Source: Piromyces finnis
Lineage: Eukaryota > Neocallimastigomycota > Neocallimastigomycetes > Neocallimastigales > Neocallimastigaceae
DNA: 64,000 nucleotides
Reading direction: 5' to 3'
NCBI GenBank assembly: GCA_002104945.1
Contig: MCFH01000056.1
Location: forward strand, 48,501 to 112,500
Under the pieces are notes generated by a model. That model worked only from the letters and a program-made list of their open reading frames with translations, searched no databases and had not been told where the DNA came from. Of the stretch, positions 47,693 through 58,718 are shown one piece after another. The position numbers and the translations under genes were made by a program. Within the stretch, counting starts at the first letter, position 1. Each line of letters opens with the position of its first letter.

Positions 47693-48002
47693 AAAATAGT
47701 TAAAAAATTCAAATTATATTTATTATTAATATTAAAATCACAATTATTATTATTATCAAAACTTATTAATATCATTATCAATATCAATTTTATTATTAAA
47801 CAATTTATTAATATCAAATTTATCAATATTTTATTTTTAACTTTAGTAATATTAAAAAAAAAAAAATGTATTTTATTATATTAAATGTATTTTTATAATT
47901 AAGAAAATTCACTCCTTAGTTTAGTTTATTAAAAAAGAAAAACATATATTTAAATATTAAAATTCTAGATTCGTCTGGTATCCGAATCCTGGAGGAGGAC
48001 CA
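47693..48002. other. 3' untranslated part and polypurine tract of element 5
   Basis: AT-rich, ending GTATCCGAATCCTGGAGG then AGGACCATG just before the LTR. Nearly the same block precedes the 3' LTR of element 3. Confidence 0.7.
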
Positions 48003-48446
48003 TGTAATGAATACTAGAAATAACTAAATTGTCTTAGTGGTTAGTAGCTAAGACTTTGAGTCTGAATGACACTAGTTCGAGACCTCATAGATACTATTTT
48101 AAAAAAATTATAATTTTATTTTATTTTATTTTATTTTATTTTTAAATTTTATTTTATATGAAGATTATTGATTGGTTAAGAATTTTAAGTTGAAAAAATT
48201 TTATAAATTAATTTAAAAAATTTTTAGTATAAATACGAGTGAATTTTCCCAAATATTTTAAAGAATCGAGATTTTATTAATAAATAATTATATTATTAAA
48301 CACTAACTTATTAAGTTAAATTCTATGTGTTTTTAATAATATTTTTATAAATTAATAATTTACAGAATATTTTAAAGTGTTAATATTACTAAGTTATTTA
48401 GTAAATATTATAATTTGTTTTATTGTTAAAGACACATTTCTTTACA
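48003..48446 (+). repeat. 3' LTR of element 5
   Basis: 444 bp, TGTAATGAATACTAG...TTTCTTTACA, matching 44218-44651 by eye. Confidence 0.92.
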
Positions 48447-48522
48447 AGATGTAAAAAATCCTTACATGTTACATCACATAAAATACTTTAAGACACAATC
48501 TTAACCCTATTAATAAATATAT

Positions 48523-49047
48523 AAAATTATGTGTAACCTAAATGTCTCCCATAATATTTGTCTCCCATTACAGTGCATCTATCTTTTTTAATTGTGGCAC
48601 ATGCTTTTTGTTTTTATTTTTATGATGCACTTTTTGTGTGTTACTATAGTGCATCTATCCCTTTAACCATACCAGGTATTTCTCCTTTACCCTTTATAAT
48701 GCACTTGATCTTGCCTGGTATTTCTCCCTTATGATGCACTCTTGTCCCCCACTATTAGAGACTGGTACCAACTTTGCCTACCAAGAACAAGGCCTCCCAT
48801 AGATATAACCCGAGCGGCGACATGCCACGGGCATTACATATGCCCTAACGAATTAGGAAAGCTTACGCTTCCTCAAATTCTTTCTGCTCTAATCTTGCTC
48901 GGGAAAAAATACATAACCAGGAATTTAGTATGACCTAGATTTCTTGATCCATAAAGCCTAGATTTTTGCCAGATTACTAAATTTTCCTGGCTAAACTTCT
49001 GCCTGAGGTCAAATTTCTTCTGGCTAAAAAGTCTGGCTAAAACGGCC
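48523..49047 (-). repeat. Right inverted repeat of the fold-back element
   Basis: Reverse complement of 34562-35087 with very few differences by eye, ending ...AAAACGGCC at 49047. AATATT follows, as it precedes the left end. Confidence 0.85.
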
Positions 49048-49324
49048 AATATTAAACTTTAATTAATAATAAAATTATAATGTAATTACTAATGTAATGT
49101 TTCTTAGAATAATCGTAGCATATAAAATAAAATTATAATGTAATTACTAATGTAATGTTTCTTAGAATAATCGTAGCATATAGTATTACTAATTGACATT
49201 AGCCACATATTTTAGTATAAAAAGAAATTGTAAATGTATTATCAAAATCTTTGTAATTACCTTTATTAAATTAAATTTAATAAACATAATAAATAAACTT
49301 TATCAAACCTAAATTTACTTTTCA
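49048..49324 (+). repeat. Copia 3' LTR, right part, with a short tandem duplication
   Basis: Completes the LTR begun at 34423 and ends TTTACTTTTCA like 22896. About 55 bp (AAAATTATAATGTAATTAC onward to the GTAGCATAT motif) are present twice in a row, which the 5' LTR does not show. Confidence 0.85.
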
Positions 49325-49547
49325 TAAACAAACGCTAGTATCATTATTATAGTAACTATTTTTAATCATTTCAACATATTTCTAATATTAAATACATTTA
49401 AAAATTATAAAAAATTGTTTTTTGAATTACTATTATTTTTTCAATAAATGAAATAATACTAATTATTAATCTTTTTTTTTTACATAATTTGATTATATTT
49501 ACATGGTTTTGATTAAGTTTGTAAATATAATTTTAATATTACTTTTT

Positions 49548-49551
<4 letters not shown>

Positions 49552-49592
<41 letters not shown>

Positions 49593-50124
49593 TTCCGAGT
49601 GCATTTCTCCCATCGATCAGAGTTAGCTCCAATGGTGGTTCTTAGAGAAACGTTGGCTCATTCCTATTGCTAGGTGGTTGTGACCCTCCTGGTCTGTCAT
49701 ACTGTTTCTTCAGCTTCGACGCTCACTTAATCCATGTACATTAGATGCATGTCGTTGTACGATATTTCACAACTACAATGCTAAGCCTCTTATAGTCAAT
49801 TTGATCACGTGTCAACCGCCCCCTAATGTTTACACTTAAATTGATTAAGGAATATTATGTGTTTTTGGCATAGCCTAAGTCACCACTTATTAAGTTCTAA
49901 TTTGGAATGTACCATGTACACTAGACCCTCTCAGGCCGGCTAGACGAGTGTTATTATCATAGTAGTAAATTAGAAAGTTCATTTATACTTACCTGAATAT
50001 CATAACCCAACCCATGGCAAACCCAGTGGGAAAATCCACAGGCACTGACATCTGCGGGGTCGAACCAGAAGCCTTATGTATGCTAAGGAAACGCCTTAAC
50101 AACCAGGATAAAAACTGGAACGAC
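49552..50124 (-). mobile_element. Full-length SINE, copy C
   Basis: On the minus strand starts GTCGTTCCAGTTTTTATCC and ends GAAGTTAAAA with a poly(A) tail of some 37 nt. A 14-bp target duplication ATTACTTTTTAATT flanks it (49538-49551, 50125-50138). A-box-like TGGTTGTTAAGG (50093-50104), anticodon-like arm CCTTA/TAAGG with a seven-base loop, and a perfect B box GGTTCGACCCC (50056-50066) show a tRNA-derived head. The rest of the body is unique to the family. Confidence 0.9.
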
Positions 50125-50138
50125 ATTACTTTTTAATT

Positions 50139-50788
50139 ATCATATGATTTAGAAATAAGTAGTATTAAAATATTATAATAAACATTATTTATTTGCTATT
50201 TTATTTCAAAATAATATTTCGTTATTTTTTAATATATTCCATTTTTTTAAATTTGACTAATTACATATTATAAAATTTCAATATTTTAAACTTGACTAAT
50301 GATATTCCAAAACATTCCGATTTTCTATCACTTGTTCTAAGATGTATGATACCTCAATTTTAGAATTTAAAATTTTTTTAAATTAATAACATAAAAACTT
50401 CTAATCAATAATATGATTAGAAGTTTTGTAATAACCGATGATGGAAATACTCCGTAAGAACATGGAAAAATCTTTCTCAAGTTCTTTTCATTCTATAAAT
50501 TATTATTATTGTTGCTAAAACTTCATTCAAGAAGGAATTTAAATATATATTTTTGATATATATTAGAATAATTATATATATATTAATATTTACTGATTAA
50601 TAAAATTATTACGAACTAAATTATTGTTTAAATTAACATAATAATTTTCAAATTAAAAAAAATTGAATGATTATCTTAATTATTACTATTACTATTGATA
50701 CTATTATCATAATTAGGGTTAAATTTAGGAATGTAGTAGACTAAGCAAAAGATAATACATTTGGAGTTTTTTTCATTTGTTGTAACAT
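50139..50788. other. AT-rich intergenic DNA
   Basis: No gene seen. Confidence 0.4.
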
Positions 50789-52020
50789 CTAACACAAGTT
50801 AATGTGTATTTTTACCGATGATGAAAGAATATACTTGAATCTTTTTAAAATGAATAAAGGGGTATAAAAAGATATAACTTTGTGCCTAACTTCAATCCAA
50901 CATATTCCTTTATTGGCATACTTCTGAGTGATTCTAGACCTAATTTTATTAGAGCCAAGTAAGTTTGTTGTAAAATGAATAAAATACATTAATCTAAGAA
51001 TAATAAGCTAATTCTATTTTTATTGTAATTGTATAAACGAATCATAATAGGAAACTCTACTTTGAATGTGAAAATAAATGAAAACATTTTTGGGAATAGA
51101 GTACGATATCCTATTGAACATTTATAAATAAAGAACTAATTGTTTTTTTTTTTTTTTTTTTTGAATAGAATAATAATATTTTGGATCCATAAAAATTTAC
51201 TAATTAAAAAAAGTCCTTTTAAAATTTGTTAATTGATTTATTCGACAAATTCTTTGGTACATTGCGATAGGAATTGGAATAAAATTTCCTACTAAAATAA
51301 ATGAAAATAAATATAAGATCTTTCTTATTATGGAATTCTTTTTTCTTTTTTAGGATGAATAATTCAATCATTTATTCTCTTAAGAATTTTTTTTGTATCT
51401 TCTTAATAATATACAAATAGCATTATCGTTTACAAAGAGTCCACCACAGCAACACATACTTCCTAAACCAACATTGAGATCTTGACATTCTTCAAAAATA
51501 TCATTAATAAAAAAAGAATTAAAAAGAAGTGGAGAAGGTCAACAAGCCTGACGAATTCCTTTTTTTTATACAATATTAAATGATTTAAAGTATTGTATTG
51601 TCTATCAATTTTGAAATTAATTTTTGATAATAAATATAAAAATTTTTTGATAAATTATAAATGTTTACCTCTAATGTCTAAAGTTACTTGATTTATATAA
51701 AAAATATGACTGATATAGAATGTATTATATACTTTTCTATGATCTAAAAAAGAAACAAAATATGTTTTTTTATTATCTAATTAATGGCTACAACATATTT
51801 CTTGGATTGAAATGAAAATATAGATATTTTCATCCCTTTTGCAAAAATTAAATTGTTTTGGTGTAATGAAATTTTTTCGAGATTATATTATAAAATTATC
51901 ATTATTTAATAGGTAAGATACCATAATGGGTATTGCTTCTCGTCAAGTCTTAGGAATAGAAATCATACCCTTGTTTTATTCCATAAGCTGGAGAAGTTGT
52001 CATCATTCCCAATTTAATTG
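50789..52020 (-). pseudogene. Decayed non-LTR (LINE) reverse transcriptase
   Basis: Scattered RT motifs in order on the minus strand, in shifting frames: SIPKT near 51960, FVSFLDHRKVYNTF (like FIDFKKAYDTV) near 51750, LDIRGKHL near 51665, PSPLLFNSFFINDIF (like PLSPLLFNIFINDI) near 51520, and CCGGLFVNDNAICIL near 51440 where FADD is expected, so the catalytic aspartates are lost. A C-terminal piece with LLGSNKIRSRITQKYANKG runs to 50789. Many stops and frameshifts. Clearly dead. A live relative could have mobilised the SINE. Confidence 0.7.
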
Positions 52021-52296
52021 AATAATTTAAACCAAAAGAGAAGAATTATTTCCTTAAAAAAAATTAATACTATAAAAATTATTTGAAAGAAATTAAATGC
52101 TTTTAAAATTTAATATTAATAATAAATTATACCACATCATTTATTTTTTTTAAAATTCATGTTTCCTCATCCCCAGTTTTTATCAACTTTTTACATTTTA
52201 ACTCTTCTAATGAATTTTTTGACATTTACAATAATTTATACATCTTCTCCATTCTTTTAAAAAACATTCCTTAATATTATAATAAAAAGTTTGATT

Positions 52297-52515
52297 TTTT
52301 AAATATTTTAATTTTTAATAGGATAATGATTTTTTTTTTTTAAAATATTTTAATTTTTAATAGAATAACGATTTTTATTTTTTATTATTATTATTTTTTT
52401 TTTTTTATTTTTAAATATTTTAATTTTTAATAGGATAACGATTTTTATTTTTATTATTATTTTTTTTTAAATATTTTAATTTTTAATAGGATAACGATAT
52501 TTTTATTTTTTTTTT
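52297..52515. repeat. Minisatellite, about four AT-rich units
   Basis: Repeats AATATTTTAATTTTTAATA followed by GGATAACGATTTTTATTT at intervals of 55-75 bp. It lies about 270 bp beyond the stop of the 52784-53563 gene. Confidence 0.75.
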
Positions 52516-52783
52516 CTATTATTATTATTTTTTGTTTGATTCTTACGGTTCTATATTTTTTATTACAATTTTTTATAATATGTAATATATATTTTATAGA
52601 GTGTAAGGTTTTGTTTTGTTTTATAATTATCTTTTTTTTTTATATAATTATTAGTTATTAGTTTATACTAATTTTATTTCTACTAATTTTTAACTTTTTT
52701 TATGCTTTTTAAGAATTAAAAAGAATATTGAAAAATCTAAAGAATGTTGAATTTTATCTTAAATATTTTTAATTAAAATAAAA

Positions 52784-53563
52784 TTAAAAATACATAACTG
52801 ATAAAACAATGGCTAAAACAACAGAGCTGAATAATTTTGTCATGTTAGTGACAGCATCAGAACTTTGATTACCATCAGAACTTTGATTAGCAGAGTTATT
52901 TGCTGGTGTTTTAAAAGTATTACCGCTGTTGGTATCATCTTTAGTTTCCTTGGTACATATAGGAGAATTTAACAATTCCTTAAGATAAGGAAATACAAAA
53001 TTATCACCAGATTTAGTAGCTGTTCCTTCCTCAACTGCATCATCTAAATTATCAACAAAGGAAGTAAGTGCATTATTCAAAGCAGTAAAACATTTCTTTG
53101 ATTTACATGAATTAAATACAACATTTTCATTAATTAATTCTCCCTTAAGAGTAGCTTCAGCACCTGGACATAACTCTCCGTTACCATCAATTGCACAGTT
53201 TAATTCTTTTACTTTTTTAATCATATCTAAACTTTTTGCACTAAACAAGGATTGGAATTCTGGTTCATTCTTACATTTATTGAAATAAGAAGAAGGATCT
53301 TCATAAAATTTTTTGCATTCATCAGAAAGAATGTAAGGACAAAGAGTTACGTAATTATCCATACCTAACTTAGGATCAACACCTAAACATTGGAATTCCT
53401 TAACAGTTTCAGTTTCTTGTTGACATTCTGGACTTATATTCATTAATTGTCGCTTAAAGATATTGTTAATACTATCAGATAACAAAACACCTTCAATTTT
53501 AACGCTGTAGGAAAGGGCTGAAGAAGCAGCAATTAAAGTTAAAAATTGAGAAATAAATTTCAT
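52784..53563 (-). CDS. Secreted, probably GPI-anchored cysteine-containing protein
   Basis: 259 residues. N-terminal signal peptide (MKFISQFLTLIAASSALS). The mature part has about ten Cys in spaced pairs (PECQQ, FQCLG, LCPYILSDEC, NKCKN, LNCAI, LCPG, SCKSKKC, PICT) and is mostly helical in pattern. A Ser/Thr/Asn-rich stalk (about 205-240) precedes a hydrophobic C-terminus (LFSSVVLAIVLSVMYF), the layout of a GPI-anchor signal. No catalytic motif seen. Presumably a cell-wall or surface protein. The start is supported by the signal peptide and the drop to low-complexity DNA upstream. No intron seen. Confidence 0.85.
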   Translation of the reverse strand: MKFISQFLTLIAASSALSYSVKIEGVLLSDSINNIFKRQLMNISPECQQETETVKEFQCLGVDPKLGMDNYVTLCPYILSDECKKFYEDPSSYFNKCKNEPEFQSLFSAKSLDMIKKVKELNCAIDGNGELCPGAEATLKGELINENVVFNSCKSKKCFTALNNALTSFVDNLDDAVEEGTATKSGDNFVFPYLKELLNSPICTKETKDDTNSGNTFKTPANNSANQSSDGNQSSDAVTNMTKLFSSVVLAIVLSVMYF

Positions 53564-55948
53564 TTTATTTTATATATTTTCTTCTTTTTTTTATTTTATT
53601 GATTAATCAAAAAATTGCCTTTTTTTCAATCTTTTATATATTTTAAAAATGAAATTTATTTAATTATTAATTTATTAATTTATTTATTTATTTATTTATT
53701 TAACTATTCATTTATTTTTTATTTTATTTTTTATTAATTTAATATATTATTATTAATTTATAGATATAAGTTTTTTTTTAAAAACATTATAATATATTAT
53801 TTTTAAATTGATTTTTTAACTGTTCCATAATCCTACCAACCAACAAATTATTTTCACCTTAAGTTTTTTTTATTTTTTTTTTCTTTCTTAACCACAAATT
53901 TTTTAGAAATTATTTATTGATTGGTGGTACAAAAACCATGCCATTGATTCGATTAATTATCATTGTCATTTATTATTATTACTCTAATTATTATTATTAT
54001 TATTATTACTATTATATATAATATATATTTTATTATTATTATTATATATAATATATATTTTATTATTATTATTACATTTACAATTCGTATTGAAAACAAC
54101 TTTTAATATTTTACAAGTTTTTTTTTAAAAAAGTTATCTTAATTTTACTAATAGTAACAATAACTAATGAAATCCTTACATTTAAAAATAGAAACAAATA
54201 ATATAAATAAATTATTTATATTTTTTTCAATAGGTAAGGATGATATTCTTATCTTCTTCTCTACCATAGCCATAAACTATAAACCATAAACTATAAACTA
54301 TAAAAGTTATAATTTAATTAATGGGTGATATCTATAAACAAAATGAATTAAATATATATTGAAAAAGGGTGAAATTTATTAATTATTTTTAAAAATAAAT
54401 AAATTATTAAAATAATAAGAAAAAGAAGAAGAAAGAATGGTTCAAAGTCAGTCATGTTGGAAATCTTTTTAATATAATATTTTTAAAATTAGACCTATTG
54501 GATTTTCATAGTACAAAAAAAAAGGATGAATAATGAATAGCATTTATTTAAATATTAATTCTTTTATTCATTTAATTTTTATAGGTCAAAGTTACATAGA
54601 GTTTTAATTAATTTCAATATATTTTAATTAATAAAATACTTTAAATAAAAAACTAAATTGGTTTAAAAAAAATGGATGTAAATAATACATGTTAAAATAG
54701 ATCATTAAAACGACATTATAATTATAATTATGATTATAAATAAGATGGTAGTTGTCGTAGATTTGCTCATCCTATTCTTCTTATTTTACTAGGTTCATTA
54801 CCAATTTCTACTACTTTTCTTTTGAAAAAAGGTACTGTTACAAATTATAAATTATATATAAACTTTACTTTTGAAAAAAATTACTTCTAAAAATAAAGTT
54901 TAATATAAAATTAAATTATTATTAATATATAAATAATAATTTAATTAATATTTAATTTATTTAATTAAATATTTAATTCGTGATTTTATTTTAACTAAAG
55001 ATTAAAATAGAATATTCTATAAGAAATTTTTTTCCTAATTAATTATACCTTCAACTCAGTTTGTTCGTTGTCAATACTATTTTTAATTGAGGGAACGAGG
55101 TCAGGTTATATAGATATAGTCTTATCTTAGGATATATTGCAAGGACAAAAAAAAACAATAAAACTATGTTCTTTATACTACTTTAAAAAGTATTCTTTTT
55201 TTATTTTTATTTTTTATATTAAATAATGATACGATTGCAAGAATTTTAGTATTATTTCATTTATTTAAATGGTATAAAAATTTATATTTGAATTTCTTAA
55301 AATTTTATTATAATAAGTTCTATTAATTTATATTTTTAAGAGGCAAATTCTTATCAAACATCATTACATTACATCAAAATAAGTATAATAATTATTATTG
55401 AACATTTCTTTAACATTTCAAATATGGGCAGCTCAACGTATACAGTTAACTACATCATCTCCAAAAAGTTCATCATCATAATATAATAATATACATACAT
55501 CTTGACCTAACTTTGAAATTTTTTGTATTTATTGATAAATAAGAAATTAAATAAGATTATGAAGAGAAGGAAACATCCTTTGTATACATTTTTTTTATAA
55601 AAATATCAAGAAAATTTCAGTATTATTTTATTTTAATATTAACCTTGGATACTAAATATATATAAAGAGTGAAATGCTAAAACCATCTTTCTATACAATT
55701 TATAGTATGTGAAAAAAATATTACTGAGAAACTATAAACATATACTTCCTTCAAAAAGTTCGAATCTAATTGTCATTTATGGCATATGTCTAGGACTGAA
55801 GTATATTATTCCTATTTAGTAGGAAAAAACTAAATTGTTCTGGTTACTACTACACTGTCTTTAAAAAAGTGTATTCTTTACTTTTATTAAGCAATAACCT
55901 CAATTTGTGATACCATTACTGATGATTTAGTATAAATCTTAGATTTTG
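53564..55948. other. Gene-poor AT-rich DNA with microsatellites
   Basis: Two tandem blocks of TATATAATATATATTTTATT at 54011-54070 and a short TAAACTATAAAC repeat near 54270-54305. Patches at 54750-54835 (plus) and 55440-55520 (minus) look less AT-biased and could be decayed coding sequence, the first possibly a LINE C-terminal piece, but I cannot assign them. Confidence 0.45.
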
Positions 55949-56016
55949 GGCCGTTTTAGCCAGACTTTTTAGCCAGAAGAAATTTGACCTCAGGCAGAAG
56001 TTTAGCCAGGAAAATT
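55949..56016 (+). repeat. Isolated 68-bp end of the fold-back element
   Basis: Matches 34562-34629, starting GGCCGTTTTAGCCAGAC. No partner end nearby. Confidence 0.8.
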
Positions 56017-56854
56017 GGTAATTGAAATATTCATGAATAATTATCCTAATCGGTGAAATCTTTCCATTTTTCAAGTAAAAGTTGACATCTTTAATTTGAT
56101 GATAGAATTTACCATAAAGATTTTTTAAAATACAAAGAGTATCATTATACCAGAAATAGGATGACTATAAATATCAAAACATCATAACAAATAATATTAT
56201 TATCAAATATTATATTTGAAACAAGATATTTTCTAAAAAGTATTATTATCTGTGGAATTTTTATTAAAAGGATTTATTCAGATAGATTTATAACTTTATT
56301 TTGAAAAGGAATCTGAATGTTTTTTTAGAATAAAAAAAATTTAAAGATTCCTACTCAAAATAAAGTTCAAGAAAAAAAAAGGCATAATAATAAAAATATT
56401 ATTAAATACTATTTAATAAGGTTTGATTTTCATATTAAAAGTTTTTTTTAATTTAATTGTGATTCATTTAAATTAAAAGTTAAATATATTAAATTTTCCT
56501 TTTTTAGTAATTAATTTTTTAAAAAAAATAAAACATTTTATGTGATTTATGTGATATATACAACTCGGTTCATTGTACTCAGGCTTTGTGGTTGACTTAT
56601 ATACTTTATAAATTATTCAAATACATACTTAATATGATTGTAAGAATATCTTCTCCTAATTATTATAATTCTTAGATAGAGACTCGTTTACTCTATTTTC
56701 TACTAATTTATACCAAAATCTAACTATAAAATTCGTTTATTTTTATCTGTTTATATTAAATACTCTAATTACTATAAATACTTTAATTATCACATGCTTA
56801 TAAAAATATGATAAATACATTAATGTACTAAATAAAATGTACTAAAAAAACTAC
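56017..56854. other. AT-rich intergenic DNA
   Basis: No gene or repeat recognised. Confidence 0.4.
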
Positions 56855-56867
56855 ATTATAATCTATT

Positions 56868-57092
56868 GTCGTTCCAGTTTTTATCCTGGTTGTTAAGACG
56901 TTTCCTTAGCATATATAAGACTTCTGGTTTGACCACGCAGATGTCAGTGTTTGTGGATTTTTGATAATAACACTCGTCTGAAAGGGTCAAAATATACATA
57001 GTACATTTCAAATTAGAACTTTATAATTGGTGACTTAGGCTATGCCAAATACACAAGCAAAATTCCTTGATCCATTTAAGAGTTAAAAAAAA
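56868..57092 (+). mobile_element. Short SINE, copy D, with internal deletion
   Basis: 225 bp, from GTCGTTCCAG to GAGTTAAAAAAAAAA, flanked by a 13-bp target duplication ATTATAATCTATT (56855-56867, 57093-57105). It has the tRNA-like head, lacks most of the family's central and 3' body and rejoins at the AAG before the tail. A smaller gap also lies near 56966. Confidence 0.88.
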
Positions 57093-57105
57093 AATTATAA
57101 TCTAT

Positions 57106-58718
57106 TCCAGTATTACATTAATTTATGTTTATATAACATTTATAGTAATTCAATTATATCATTAAGGTTTTTATGTTCATTTTATATCATATTATTATAT
57201 TTAAATATATAGTGTATTGTTTATATATTATTATTGTTATTGTTATTAATAATTAAAAAAATTGAATTAAGGTTAATAATTTTTATTACGAATTGTACTA
57301 CAATTCTATCCTTTCTATTTATTTGATTTGGATCAAGCCATATTATATTTTATTTATTTTTGTGGCTTGATTTTCATATCAAATAAATTTTACATTTTTC
57401 TAAAATGAAACATTCTCGTTTAATTTGTATAAAGCAACTATTTATTATTTATTTATTTATTTATTTATTAATATGTAATAAATATTTTTTTTTTTTTTTT
57501 TTGCTTTATTTTAAATTTTGACTAAACTTTTCTGGGGTTGTTTTTTTTTTTTAAATTAATTAAATTACTTTAAAATTTAAATTGTTTTATAGTAATCTAT
57601 TTCAAATTTGGATATTATATTATTATTTTTTTTTGCCAATTAGCATTTCAATTTCAAATTTTTAAAATTAAATTTCAAAATAAAAAAAAAAAAATAGATA
57701 AAAAATAAAATAACATGATTATAGTTTCCAATAAATTTTTTTCCTCTAATATTTTAATGTATTATATGAACGACATGAATTCATCGTTTAAAGAATTAAT
57801 CGGAAAGTCATTGAGAAACTTTAATTGACTATTTTTTTAAATTAACAATTTTATTAATTTAAAAAGATAGTCAATTCTAGATAAATTTAATACATTAGTA
57901 TATATCATCAATACATTGGTTTATCAAGTCATATTCTAACAATTTTTTTTATTATTATTATTTTTGAATATTAAAAGTATATAAAAAAAATAAAAATATC
58001 TTATTCGACCTTGAATATATAATAATAATAACGAATTTCCATTAAATATTAAAAAAAACAGGGTCATAGTTTTATTATAAAATATAATTTATTAATATTG
58101 ATTGTGTTTGTCCTACTAACCTGGTTTATTGTTTCTTTAATTTATATGGTATTGATTGTCATTTCAAATCCTACTTAAATATAACTACCTCAGAAATGAT
58201 AGTATGAATCACAAATTCAATTTATTTTTAATTATTATATAATAATAGTATTTTTTTTTTTTTAATATTAAATATCCATTTATTATTTATTAATATTATT
58301 TCTTTGTAAAAAAATAATAATAATAATAATAATAACACTTTTTAAAATATAATTACCTAATTTAAAATTTAATTATTTTAAAATTTAATTATTTTTTTTA
58401 TTTATTTATTCATAATTTATGAATTTAAATTCTATTTTTTTTAAAAAAAAAAAAAAAGAATATTTATATAAATCTTTAATAATATTTTTTTTTATTTTAT
58501 TTTTCAAAAAAAAAAAAAAAGATTTTATAGTTTTGTTTTCAGAGTATTAATTCTTATTACTACTTATATATATAGGATAATTATTTATTTTTAATATTTA
58601 TTACTTTTAAATGAATGATAAAAGTAAATATAATAAATATCTTTTTTTTTTTTTACTATAACATAAATAATGATGAATTTATGTTGTTGTTTGTTCTTAT
58701 TTATTTTTATTATTTTAT
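57106..58718. other. AT-rich intergenic DNA with a hairpin
   Basis: No gene seen. Bases 57320-57383 form an imperfect inverted repeat: ATTTGATTTGGATCAAGCCA against TGGCTTGAT and ATCAAAT, with a 9-bp perfect core. Long T and A runs at 57487-57502 and elsewhere. Confidence 0.5.

Larger units (their letters stand above)
42178..48446 (+). mobile_element. Ty3-type chromodomain retrotransposon, element 5, lacking gag and protease
   Basis: Target duplication AGATG (42173-42177, 48447-48451). The 5' LTR is split: 10 bp at 42178-42187, a 2,024-bp insertion, then 44218-44651, together exactly 444 bp like the 3' LTR 48003-48446. The interior starts directly with the pre-RT linker, with no leader, gag or protease. 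Closely related to element 3 in pol and polypurine region. Confidence 0.88.
34562..49047. mobile_element. Fold-back DNA element with long inverted repeats, filled by LTR elements
   Basis: Inverted repeats of about 525 bp (34562-35087 and 48523-49047) start GGCCGTTTTAGCCAGAC and are nearly identical. Several TAGCCAG/CTGGC motifs cluster near the ends. Without the two Ty3 elements the core is only about 1.5 kb: inverted repeat, 90-bp tandem array, short spacer, inverted repeat. No transposase was found, so it must be non-autonomous. A 68-bp solo end lies at 55949-56016. The structure is like fold-back or large MITE elements. The superfamily is unknown. Confidence 0.8.
22624..49324 (+). mobile_element. 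Copia-type retrotransposon, split by nested insertions
   Basis: The 5' LTR (22624-22896) and the far end of the 3' LTR (49324) are flanked by the same 5-bp target duplication TAAAC (22619-22623 and 49325-49329). Protein order is Gag, protease, integrase, RT, RNase H, the order that defines Ty1/copia. It is interrupted at 25003, 25517, 27453 and 34562 by other elements with their own duplications. Without these the element is about 4.9 kb. Confidence 0.92.

Noticed and set aside
57320-57383. Riboswitch or structured RNA at the inverted repeat
   Set aside because: Only one imperfect stem in very AT-rich DNA, no nearby gene start and no second copy.
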